Of a stretch of 64,000 nucleotides of DNA, positions 12,722 to 22,103 are shown piece by piece. The translations under genes and the position numbers were made by a program. This DNA comes from Cannabis sativa. Lineage: Eukaryota; Streptophyta; Magnoliopsida; Rosales; Cannabaceae. The DNA lies in NCBI RefSeq assembly GCF_029168945.1, contig NC_083610.1, positions 77,057,580-77,121,579 of the forward strand, written 5' to 3'. Within the stretch, counting starts at the first letter, position 1, and every line of letters starts with the position of its first letter. A model generated the notes under the pieces. The model saw nothing but the letters and a program-made list of their open reading frames with translations. It was not told the DNA's origin and did not search any database.

Positions 12722-13043
12722 AGAAAAAATTAAATTTTTATGATTAATTTTTTTATTTAATTAAAAAAATTTCTCATTTTTACATTATGTAGACTGAAAT
12801 TGTTCCATCAGCTGAAAAATAAAATAATAAAAAAAAATCGACAAAAAAGTGATAAAAAAAATTAAGCTTGACTTAAAATATTTTTCATATAAATATATTT
12901 TTGATATAGTGTAAAAAGAGGTATTTTTTTTATTTTTTTTAATTAAGTACCTAAATTAAGCATAAAAATTTAAATTTATCTTTTATTATTCGCTATTGGA
13001 CTAAAATTTAATAATTTAATATTTTTAAAATTAATATTTATAA
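12722..13043 (-). mobile_element. AT-rich MITE, copy B
   Basis: Reverse-complement partner of 2460-2760. Its own ends are inverted: AAATTTTTATGATTAA with AATTAAAAAAATTTCTCATT on the left, and AATTAAGTACC with TTAAGCATAAAAATTT on the right. It contains TTGTTCCATCAGCTG in the middle. It has no coding capacity. Confidence 0.5.
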
Positions 13044-13931
13044 TTAAATTTGTTTAGTATTCATCAATAGGTAATACTCATTAATAAATGTTCCATTTAT
13101 ATATTTTAAGCTAGTGATATTCAATCCATATTGTCGATGATTCATAATACCCTCAAGATTATTCTTGTAATCATATGTATATACAATCATATTAATAGTT
13201 AATTGCAAATTGCAATTAAAAAGATAGTAAATTGCAAAGTCGATTTTGACCAAAAAGAAAAAAAGAGCTAGATTTTAAAATGTTAAGGAGTTTACTCAAA
13301 GTCCCTCGGAGAAATACTATGAAAAAATAGCAATGTTCCTCTTTTGAGAGAGGCCCTTGCCACGGCAAAAGAACAGATATACAGTAATATATAACCTTTC
13401 TATCCAATCAAATAAGCTTTATATACTTACACATAAATATCTAATAACCTTATAAATTTTCTAACTTTTTCTATGTTTGATTTATGGAGTAGAAACTAAT
13501 GACACCTAAACACAGTAACCTATGTAATATATGTTACACTTTAAGATCTTACTGTGGTAACTTCAATCAATATAAAGTGAAAATGGTATATTCCCATGTT
13601 TAGTGAATAATAATAATAATAATTGGACAAATTTGTTCATACTTTCTTTCCCTCTCACTTTATTTTTGGATATAAATATAGTCCCATATTTTACTTCTGT
13701 ATTTTTAGTTCCATCTTTTCAATATCCATGAGGCCATTATGACAAAAGACCCCCTATTATTTATGTATACGTGTAAAGTGACCATTTGAAATAATCACTC
13801 ACACTTTCAAACATTTGGGAACTTTAAAATTTAATCATTTTATCCGTAGTTTAAAATAAGTTATGTGACACTTGCTCCTAAATTACACTAATCAAAGTGG
13901 TGATGATGAAACTAATATATACGGCGCACTA
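13044..13931. other. Stretch without a recognised gene
   Basis: AT-rich. Two short overlapping minus-strand frames (13044-13407) have no domain and look like chance frames. Confidence 0.45.
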
Positions 13932-14416
13932 TAAAATTATTAAGGAAAATTTACAACAATATATATTATCAAACGGAAATTTTATTAATTGACCCTAATA
14001 AAATACTCTATTTTAAAATTTATACCCTCTACTAATTTATATAAATTAATTCCATTATTTTCCAAAACTATCCAAAATACCCTTTTATTTTAATTTTCCC
14101 CCCTTAACTCTTACTCTTCTCACTCTCTCTCTTCGTCCTTCTCTCTTCTTCCTCTCTGTCAACCGACCCACCCCCCACACTACACCAATATCTCAACCGA
14201 CCCACCCCCACGACTAAACCCAGACGTCGACGACGACGACCCACCCACAGACGCGACCCCACAACGACGACTAAACCCACCCCACGACTAAACCCACAGA
14301 CGCAACCAAGGACGACAACTCACCCCCACGACGCGACCGAACCACCCACGACGACCCACACAGTTCCACATTGATCCACGACGATCCACGGCCAAAAAAC
14401 AATGTTAAAACAATGT

Positions 14417-14904
14417 TATCGATGAGATATCGATAGGATATCGACAAAATGACCTTTAGAAATTTCTGTGTGTTAAAGTGTATCGATAGGATGTCGATAG
14501 TGTGTCGATAGAATGTCAACAGATGTTGAGTGAAATTTTTTGAACTGGATTTAGTGTTTAAATTCATTTTGTCGACCATATGTCGATTGTATGTCGATAC
14601 GTTGTCGACACAATGTAAATTCATTGTTTTAATTTGTTGTCGACAGCATGTCGATATGTTATCGGCACTTTATGCTGTTAATTTCTATGTGATATATCGA
14701 CTCCATGTCGACACAATGTCGACACAATATCGATAATATTGTGTGATGTTGTGTTGGGTTGATTTTATTGGAATGTCGACAGCATATCGATGGTATGTCG
14801 ATATGCTGTCGAACAAATTATGTTCTTGCTTACTGTTTGATAATGTCGACAGAATATCGACATCCACAGAATATCGACAGGATGTCGATATTTTGTCGAC
14901 CATT
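14417..14904. repeat. Left array of TRTCGAYA motifs in groups of four, 11-bp phased
   Basis: Seven clusters begin at 14417, 14481, 14570, 14638, 14695, 14774 and 14844. Within a cluster the motif recurs every 11 bp; for example the units at 14570, 14581, 14592 and 14603 read TGTCGACC, TGTCGATT, TGTCGATA and TGTCGACA. Most clusters have four units (the fourth is degenerate in the first and fourth clusters). The last has five, with one 17-bp step. Clusters are separated by about 15-50 bp of non-repeat sequence. The motif core is self-complementary, suiting a dimeric DNA-binding protein. Confidence 0.9.
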
Positions 14905-14951
14905 TTTTTAAATTTTTTGACATTAATATTTTTTAGTTTTTAGTTTTTCAG

Positions 14952-15134
14952 ATGGCTCCCAGACTCATAATTCCACCATAAGAGCATTTTACTGGCCGCG
15001 TGACATACAGAGGCACTGGAACTTTTGCGAAAATCAAGTCTCGGTTTGAGGAGTACAACTTGAATAACACGACGAAGGAAAGCCGTTTTGGCAACTTTTA
15101 GAATTATGAGTCTAGGAGACATCTGAAAAAATAA
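14952..15134 (+). pseudogene. Decayed exon-like fragment resembling a DUF1985 segment
   Basis: An ATG follows a polypyrimidine-AG (TTTTTCAG), so it may begin an exon. The 60-codon frame reads MAPRLIIPP, stop, then EHFTGRVTYRGTGTF, KIKSRFEEY and ESRFGNF, a second stop, and ends at TAA. The KIKSRFEEY...SRFGNF pattern resembles the start of the plant DUF1985 domain, known from Ulp1-linked Mutator-like elements. Both internal stops can be explained by single substitutions. It lies exactly between the two motif arrays, so it is probably the last coding trace of this element. Domain assignment is by eye. Confidence 0.4.
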
Positions 15135-15171
15135 ATAACAAATCAATATTACTGCCAAAAAATTAACAAAT

Positions 15172-15628
15172 CGTCGACATAATATCGACATGATGTCGAT
15201 ATTATGTCGACATCATCAAACAGCCAATATAAATTAAAACATGTCGACAACATATCGACAATTTCAAGAGGACAATAATTTCACAACATGTCGACATAAT
15301 ATCGACATCCTGACGATATGCACTCGATAATACACTTAAAAGCAACATCCTAATCTTGTCGACAACACATCGACATACTGTCGACAAGCTGTCGACAATT
15401 AAGGGCAAAAAATAAGCTAAACCCTCAATCGACATCCTATCGACATGCACACGATATTCTATCGACATACAATAACAGCAATACAATGCAAACAGACACA
15501 AATTCTATCGACATCCTATCGACATTCTATCGACATCCTAACGACATACAATAATTGCAATGCAATGTAAACAAACACCAATTCTATCGACATCCTATCG
15601 ATATTCTATCGACATGTCATCGATAACC
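15172..15628. repeat. Right array of TRTCGAYA motifs in groups of four, 11-bp phased
   Basis: Seven clusters begin at 15172, 15242, 15289, 15357, 15427, 15506 and 15585. Six have exactly four units at 11-bp steps; for example 15506, 15517 and 15528 read TATCGACA and 15539 reads TAACGACA. The cluster at 15242 has two. The sequence between units (ATCCTATCGACATTC) is the reverse complement of that in the left array, so the arrays are the inner part of the element's inverted arms. The last three clusters lie in a 79-bp higher-order repeat. Confidence 0.9.
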
Positions 15629-15779
15629 CTGTAACAATCACAGATACCATTGAAACACCAACATCTACAACCTAAAGAGCACAAAATCTATAAAAAAATC
15701 CACTAATCTCAACAACATGCAATAATTGGCATCCAAAACTATGAAAAATATATTTTTTTTTCAAAAAAAAAACCTTACC

Positions 15780-16145
15780 TTTGAATGCAATTCGTGGTGG
15801 TGGCGACGGGTCCTGCTCGTGGTGGTGGCGATGGCCTCTGTTCGGTGTCGACGACCACGGGTAGTGGTGGTGGCGACGGTTCGTGGTGGTTGGTGGTAGT
15901 TCGTGGTGGTTTCGACGGGCACGGGTCGATTTCGCTACCCACCAAGAGAGAGAGAGAAAGAGAAAAAGAGGGATGGGTCGGGGTCGTGGGTGGATGGCTG
16001 GAGTGGGGTCGTGGTCGTGGTGGTGCGACGGGTGGTCGTTGGGTCGTCGTCGAAGAGGGAACGACAGAGAGAGAGGGGGAACGACAGAGAGAGAGAGAGA
16101 GGGAAAGAGAGGGAAAGACGGAAAGAGAGAGACAGAGAGAGAATA
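15780..16145. repeat. GGTGGTGGCGACGG-type and GA-rich low-complexity arm
   Basis: A GTGGTGGCGACGG-rich block followed by long (GA)n, the mirror of the C/T-rich and CGACGACC-rich block at 14100-14390. Three overlapping open frames here encode only Gly/Val/Trp- and Arg/Glu-rich repeats; I read them as chance products of low-complexity DNA. Confidence 0.7.
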
Positions 16146-17839
16146 GGAAAATTAAATTTGAGGAGTATTTTGGGTAGAAATGAGTAATAGTGGAATTGTT
16201 TTGTACAAATTAGTGGAGGGTATAAATTTTGATATGGAGTATTTTATTAGGGTCAAATAGTGAAATTTCCCTTATCAAATTTTATTACATTATATGTGAA
16301 AAAAAAAAAAAGCTTATTTAAAAGAAATTATACATTGAGAAACATATTCTTATTTTTATGTACAAATTATATATATGGTAACAAATTTATATATACTAAT
16401 TTAATTCAATAGCATTGTTATTAGTTGATTTTCTTCTCTTAATTATATCATATATTTAATGATATTCTCATCATTGTATCATATATTTAATGATATAAGT
16501 ATGATGATTTTATTGTGTTATTAATAGATTAATTTTGATAATCACTGTTAAATATTAATTTTTACCTAATTTATTATATCAAGCTTAATATTATTGTGAC
16601 AACAAAAATAAAATATTTATTTTTTATTTCTTTATTTTAAATAAAGTTACATACAATTTTTTTAATACACTATTAGTTTATAATTTTACTATATATATTT
16701 AATTTATATTAAATCATAATAAAATAAATAATAAACATTTATTCTTTAATAAAAAATATTTAGTATGTTTACTTTTGTAAAAAATTATTCTAAATATTAA
16801 ATTAATTTTATGAAATTGTTTATTTTTTTAATAAACATGTAATTTATTAAATAATAAAGATATATATTGGTAAAAAAAAAGATAGATTAATTATAAATAT
16901 AAAGTATAGTTATAACTAGTAAATATATATATTTTTTTCTACTTAATTTTAAATAAACATAGATATAAATTATTAATACATTAATGTTTATTAATTTTAT
17001 TAAATATTTTGTTAAAATAAACATATATTTATAATAAATTATATTAAAATGGATAATAAACATTTATACTATACAAAAAAAATAGTATATTTATTATATT
17101 AAACTGTTTATTATTTATTTAATTTTATTTTTAAACATGTTTATTTATTTTTCATAAAACAACTTATATATATATAATAAATCATATATTTTATAATAAA
17201 TACACTATAAATAAATATAAATATATAAAAATTATCCTAAAATAAATCATCAACATTTAAATTATAATAAAAAAATATTTAGCATGTTTCTTGTGTAAAA
17301 GTGGTTATTTTTTTTCTTCAAATAAACATGTTATATTATTATTAAAAAAAATTAAAACATTACTACAATAAACATAATATATTATTATATTTATAATTAT
17401 AAATTGTAATAATTTAAACATTAACAATGATATTATTATAAATAAAATATTTTATTAGTATAATAAATTTATAGAATTTTATTCTTTTAATTAAATTACT
17501 ACAATTACTTTTTATTTTCTTAAGTTTTAATTTTTCATCATGTACTTATACCATACATATATTAGTAACTATTATAAGTATCAAATCAATAATCATAAAT
17601 AATAAAATTAAAAGTCACATACTATAATGACTACAAATTAATGCTTCTTAATCAATAATTCACATTTAAAGAATATTATGTATATTATAGTAAGTTTAGT
17701 AAATATTATATTGAATGATCTAAATATTAGTATATATGTTATTAGAATGTATGAATTTTTATAATTAAGGCTTTTTGCACATTTTTTGTAATATATTAAA
17801 TTTTGTTGTACATTAATGAAAAAATCCCTTAAAATTATT

Positions 17840-18229
17840 TCTTCATATAACTAGATTTTGAGATGTGAATTTTAACATATTACTGAACCTTAAAAAACCT
17901 TTGCTATTTCATTACAATTTCCATAAATTTTCACTTTCCTCTTCTCTCTCTTTTATTATTATTAATACTAAGTAATTAATTTGCACTTCGCACAATTTAT
18001 TTACAATAATTATAATTCTTTAGATTGTTAATTTTTGTACCTAAATTATTGATATCATATAAAATTAGAAAAATTGCACTTTGCATGTAAGATGAAAATT
18101 TAATATTTTATTGATAAAGATAGACTCACAGGTAAGTACCTGAGCACACTCATTACCACTAGAAATCAACTTAAGTGCCATCTTTAATTTAATGAGACAC
18201 ACTAAAAGACATAAGATAGGCTCGCTACT
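17840..18229. other. Stretch without a recognised gene
   Basis: Between the Mutator-like element and the gag remnant. No LTR or polypurine tract that would close the Gypsy element was found here. Confidence 0.4.
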
Positions 18230-20010
18230 ACTTCAGGAGGTCAGCCTAGAGAATATTTTTTTATTGGTTTTGGCAACTGTAGTAGTTCCACTTCTTGGAA
18301 TTTCTTGGATGCTTGATGTCCATGGGTCGAGGGATGAAGGTGTCTCATAGGTATATCAATCAGTGAGTTCCAGGGCATGTAACCTAACAGACCCTGTAGA
18401 GTTTTGATGAGTTCTTTGATGGGTTCTCTGATGAGTCCTCACCCATGTAATCTTTTAAGTCTCTGTTACCTTCTTCCACACAAATATACTTTTCTACTCT
18501 TTCATAGATGTCATCGAGACTGTTCAACTTGCATTTCAGCATGTTTCCCCATAGTTTGTTTCTGGGCGTACCCTTACGGCTATAGAAATCTTGAGTTCAT
18601 CTTTTGATGTCTTCTCTATTTTTGCAACTTCAGTGTTGAAGCATCGAATGTAGCTTCTCAAACTTTCTTGTTCGCCTTGCTTCATGCTGGTGATGTCTGT
18701 GATGGGCATGATGCAATCACATGCATCCTGATGTTATTGGAAGAACTCTTCTAAGAATTGCTTTTAGGATGTGATCATTCCCTTTTCTAGCTGTTTAAAC
18801 ACTTGTACGTAACTCCTTTTAACGTGATCGTGAAACATTGGCATATGGCCTTGTTAGAGACTTTTTTCATCTTTATTAGTTCACTAAAAGCACCGAGATG
18901 GTACTTCGGGTTAGTAGTACCATCATATGGTGTCATTTGTGATTCTTTGAAGTTGGGTGAAATTGGTTCCACATGAATATCCCTTAATAAAGGGGATTCT
19001 TCATCAACTCCATCATAATCATTCAAGCATCCTTTCGAGACGATTGTTATTCTTTGGCACAGGTATAACATTTTTCGCTTTTAGCTCTTTCATCTTTTCC
19101 CTCATTATCCTTTGGAGGTTAGTGGGTGAAACTTTCTCCTCTTTGTTGTCTGCATGGGAGATGCGTGAGGTATCTCTCTCGTTCCACCCATCTTTATTTT
19201 CTTTGGGGGTACCACCTTACGTTTGCTTTTCTCTTGGAAGGAGACCATAGGTGAGGTGTCACCTAGCAGGAAACTTTTTAGACAAAGTTTCTTCTCAAGT
19301 TTGTGAGGTGTTCCCTGGCCTCAGTGTGACCTTCTGAGAGAGGGTTAACTCGGGTTGTCTTCATTGACCTGTGGGACGTATGTCTAGCGACTGTCTTTTC
19401 TACGACTATCTTGAGGGAGATCATTAGTAGACAACATGGAGTTCCCTCTATTAACATGTGTAATGGATTCTCTTCAATCCTATATTTTGCTTTCGCACTT
19501 GGAGAGTGATACTTGGGTTTTGCCCCCGAGTATGTCACTCAACACCTTTTGCATACCAGCCACCTGGTCTCCAACCTCTTATTCTTCCAACAGAGGCTGT
19601 TTATCTCCCCTTCATAGAAATGAATTTGGGAGCTTGACCTCACCAAGTACATTCTCTTATCTCTTTTGAGACTATTGATTGAGAGGCCCAAGCCTTGCAG
19701 AGTGGGTGGCGACGTGCATCGTATTGGTAATGGTCGTCTAGATGGCTGGATAGCTTCATTGATGGGGCTAGCCGTAGATGACGTCATGGTTCCATGTGGT
19801 GTCGGAGGCCTCCTCTTGGCATTCATTTGGCTTTCTCTTCCGGTGGTGGGAGAAACTTGATATCTCATGGTTTGGTCTTTCATGCTTTGTCTATTTCTAC
19901 CTAGATGAGGCCAGAAGGCTAGAGGCGGGGGGTCTCCTTTGGAAGTGACCAACTGGTTGTCGTCCACGGGGATCTCAATGTCATGTAGACGTCACAATGG
20001 TCTTGGCATC
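18230..20010 (-). pseudogene. Gypsy gag remnant (Tat-like)
   Basis: Read on the minus strand, 19071-18787 encodes TPYDGTTNPKYHLGAF and ICQCFTITLKGV, the pattern of the retrotransposon gag core (YDGTxDPxxHL...F...TLKGxA). Further on (about 18720-18600), in another frame, is MKQGEQESLRSYIRCFN, the conserved Q..ESL..Y..RFN block. The N-terminal part (19967-19539) is polar and Pro/Arg-rich. Frameshifts and stops interrupt it, and no zinc knuckle or pol follows before 18100. It lies just downstream (minus strand) of a primer-binding-like site and LTR. A gag-only non-autonomous element or a truncated Tat element are both possible. Confidence 0.65.
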
Positions 20011-20061
20011 TTCAAATGTTATTGAAATAACAAGGAATCAACATAGCTTTAAACTTTATCG

Positions 20062-20082
20062 TTCCCGTAATTGGCGCTAAAC
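20062..20082 (-). other. Putative primer-binding region of the Gypsy remnant
   Basis: Directly next to the LTR end, the minus strand reads GTTTAGCGCCAATTACGGGA. This resembles the TTTGGCGCC... start seen after plant Tat-type 5' LTRs. It has at least one change from that pattern. Confidence 0.45.
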
Positions 20083-20810
20083 TGTTGACGATGAGAACTC
20101 GTCAACCAAGCTATGGTCGTAAAATCAAAGGTTTTTGACAAGATTAGACTAAAGTATTTATGAACTCAAGAACATGAAATAACTTTCAGAGAAGTAATGT
20201 AGAAGATGAAATAAAATTTTTGTATTGCTCTCTAAGTGTCTTGCTTACAATGATTTTCCAACCCCTTCTCAAATAAAATAAAATAAAAAAGATATTTATA
20301 AGCTTTAATGGCCTGAAATATACTAATGGTATCCAATGGACATGATAGCGTTCTAATTCTGCAAGTTACAGGTGTAGGAGGTAGTTTTGTGCCTTGTACC
20401 GTTGTCTGGTGTCAGGTGGTCCCAAGGGCAGTAGTAGTGGCTGTAGTGTACTCCTTGTCGGGACGTTAGGGCTTGCAGGTGTGGCACCTCCGCTACTTGT
20501 GCTCTAGCTGTGCCCAGACTTCACAGGTGGAGTGGTCATACCTACATGCACTATCCTTTTGGCTCTTTGTCTAAAAATCACAATTAGTCATCTAGTTGAG
20601 AGACGTTATGATTTGTTGCAATAATTAATCGTAAGGCATGTACATCGAGTGGTCTCGTGGCATGCATGTCAAGTGGCCATCATGAGCATGCATGATGAGT
20701 GACCCTTGAGAGTATACATGACGAGTGGCTCGTGTAGCATGCATGTCGAGTGACTTATGAGCCATGCATGTTTAGTGGCTGTCATGAGCATGCATGCCTA
20801 GATGCTTGCA
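20083..20810 (-). repeat. 5' LTR of the minus-strand Gypsy remnant
   Basis: On the minus strand the segment would run from TGCAAGCATC (right edge, uncertain) to GACGAGTTCTCATCGTCAACA, so it has TG...CA ends and is followed at once by a primer-binding-like site and gag. Its U3 end holds a CATGCATG array (20637-20805). Its gag-proximal end is a hairpin (GTTGACGA and TCGTCAAC, 20084-20106). No second LTR is visible. A CACTA-type element abuts its upstream edge at 20815. Confidence 0.55.
20637..20805. repeat. About 26-bp tandem repeat with CATGCATG cores inside the LTR
   Basis: About seven imperfect units of the form GCATGCATGTCRAGTGRC. CATGCATG occurs at 20661, 20687, 20738, 20763 and 20789, spaced 25-26 bp or double that. 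CATGCATG is the RY motif recognised by plant B3-domain regulators of seed genes. Whether it functions here is inference. Confidence 0.75.
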
Positions 20811-20814
20811 TGCT

Positions 20815-21618
20815 CACTAAAACAAATAAGGGTTTCAGGCGCGACACTATCAGGAACAATAAAATTTTTTCCTGATAGTGATAGTATCAGGCGCGACTTA
20901 TCAAAGTCGTTCCGGATAAAATTTATTTTATTTTGAAAATAATTAAATGATTATCAAGAATGACTTATACCTTTCTGTTGTAAAGACAATACTTGATCTT
21001 TGTTGGGAGCTAGCTCAGCTCCAAGACACATACATTTTGCAAGGTATTTTTGCTAGCTTTCTCTTTACAAAAGTGTCATTTATATGCAGATGATGTCACG
21101 GTCACCGCATATGATACATATAATGTTGCAAGTATCTTAGACATCACAGATGATGCCGATATAATAGATGCCACAGATGATGTCAATGTCACATATGCCA
21201 CAAATGATGTTGATGCCATAAATGCAACAACCACCACAGATGCCAAGAGTACAACCTACACCTTCGCAACAGACTCGAGGGAATGAGAATGGTGGTGATT
21301 ATAATGAGTCCACATCTTAGATGTTTAATTTATTACTTTTGTTAGTATGAACATTTATGAACTCTTTTAGTATCAACTCTTTTAAATATTAAAATATTTT
21401 TTAGTATATGAAAACAATGTATGAACTCTTTTAGTATTATACATAAAATATTTAATTTTTAAAGATATTGTTTAATAGAATAAATGTGATTTTCAATCAC
21501 GAGTTATCAGGAATAAAACATCAAGAATGACTATTCGCGCCAAATAATCTTCTGGAACGAATTCAGAGATTTTCTGGAACAAAAAAAGCCGCTCCTGATG
21601 ATAGTTTTTGTTGTAGTG
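20815..21618 (+). mobile_element. 0.8-kb CACTA-type element
   Basis: Left end CACTAAAACAAATA, right end TTTTTGTTGTAGTG (inverted copy CACTACAACAAAAA). Subterminal repeats occur at both sides, such as ACTATCAGGAACAA and TCCTGATAGT at the left and TTATCAGGAAT and CTCCTGATGATAG at the right. Flanks GCT and GTT agree at two of three bases, so the target duplication is only suggestive. The inside has a short repetitive frame (21050-21286) and no transposase, so it is non-autonomous. Confidence 0.65.
21050..21320 (+). pseudogene. Repetitive coding remnant inside the CACTA-type element
   Basis: A 78-codon frame encodes repeated Asp/Ala/Thr-rich units (ATDDVN, ATNDVD) from tandem GATGCCACAGATGATGT-like DNA. 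In another frame the end reads QQTRGNENGGDYNESTS and stops at 21318. This looks like the hydrophilic tail of a transposon-encoded protein. No catalytic domain is present and I cannot assign a function. Confidence 0.35.
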
Positions 21619-21785
21619 GTTGTTGCGTTTCCTTCCGTATTTTGAGCATAACTCCCTCAATATTAATCTGAATTGGGTGATTTAAGATGTTTCAAAAAAT
21701 TAAGAAAGAGATCTAAAAATCCTTGTGCTTTACTGGATGATTTCTTGCTACCAAGCTTGTCGAGATACCTGCCTTCATGCAATCA

Positions 21786-22103
21786 CACTATATGAAATAT
21801 CATTTTTACCAGCACAGTTTGCTACTACTGGTAAAAATAACTTTTACCAGCACATTGCGCAAACTGCGTTGGCAAAAAGGTCAAAGTTTTACCAACGCAC
21901 ATTTGCAGCGACTAAAATCTAACTTTTACTAGTGCATTTACGCGCTTGGAAAAGTCATTTTTGCCAGTGCTTTTCATTTTGTGCTGGCAAAAGTTCTAAT
22001 ACCAACGTTGATTTGCCAACCCCTTTTGCCAACACATCAGAAGTAAATTCTATTTTACCAGCACAATACTAAACTTTTGCCAAAAGTAACATTTCTTGTA
22101 GTG
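21786..22103 (-). mobile_element. 318-bp CACTA-type MITE, inverted second copy
   Basis: The reverse complement aligns to 8884-9205 throughout, sharing blocks such as GGTAAAATAGAATTTACTT, TTGGTATTAGAACTTTTGCC and AGTTAGATTTTAG. Its left terminus is worn (CACTATATGAAATATCATTT) and its right is intact (CATTTCTTGTAGTG). Flanking triplets TCA and GAT do not match, so the duplication is lost or the insertion site rearranged. Confidence 0.8.

Larger units (their letters stand above)
13974..16270. mobile_element. 2.3-kb quasi-palindromic Mutator-like element nested in the previous one
   Basis: Left (GGAAATTTTATTAATTGACC) and reverse-complemented right (GGGAAATTTCACTATTTGAC) ends agree closely for about 110 bp, sharing CTAATAAAATACTC and AAAATTTATACCCTC, and more loosely through C/T-rich and CGACGACC-type repeats to about 14400. 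TTATCAAA is duplicated at 13966-13973 and 16271-16278. Inside are two mirrored arrays of TRTCGAYA motifs (14417-14904, 15172-15628) around a short decayed coding segment (14952-15134). Long inverted arms and an 8-bp (9 with one mismatch) duplication fit a Mutator-like element. The remaining peptide resembles DUF1985, which points to the Ulp1-carrying Mutator-like group; that last step is inference. Confidence 0.75.
13942..17829. mobile_element. AT-rich Mutator-like element, interrupted by a second element
   Basis: The outer element starts AAGGAAAATTTACAACAATA and ends GAAAAAATCCCT, flanked by the perfect 10-bp duplication TAAAATTATT (13932-13941, 17830-17839). Without the 2.3-kb insertion it is about 1.6 kb, noncoding, and full of TAATAAACAT-type repeats. 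Both ends match the element at 56251-58108: the left shares AAATTTAC and ATTTTATTACAWTATATGTG, the right shares TTTTTTGCACATTTTTTGTA and GTTGTACATT. The second copy and its own 9-bp duplication confirm the ends. It is non-autonomous. Confidence 0.8.

Noticed and set aside
14271..15501. Several overlapping open frames on both strands with repeated VDxLST / CRRxVD peptides
   Set aside because: They arise from the 11-bp TRTCGAYA DNA repeats read in different phases; frames exist on both strands and have no domain.
14417..15628. CRISPR-like array
   Set aside because: The regular short motifs are 8 bp in 11-bp steps with no unique spacers of CRISPR length, and the sequence is a plant genome.
15785..16187. 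Three overlapping Gly/Val- and Arg/Glu-rich plus-strand ORFs
   Set aside because: They derive from GGTGGTGGCGACGG and (GA)n low-complexity DNA in the transposon arm, not a protein.
18957..19860. Plus-strand ORFs of 64-97 codons opposite the Gypsy gag
   Set aside because: The minus strand carries the recognisable gag motifs; these are antisense shadows.
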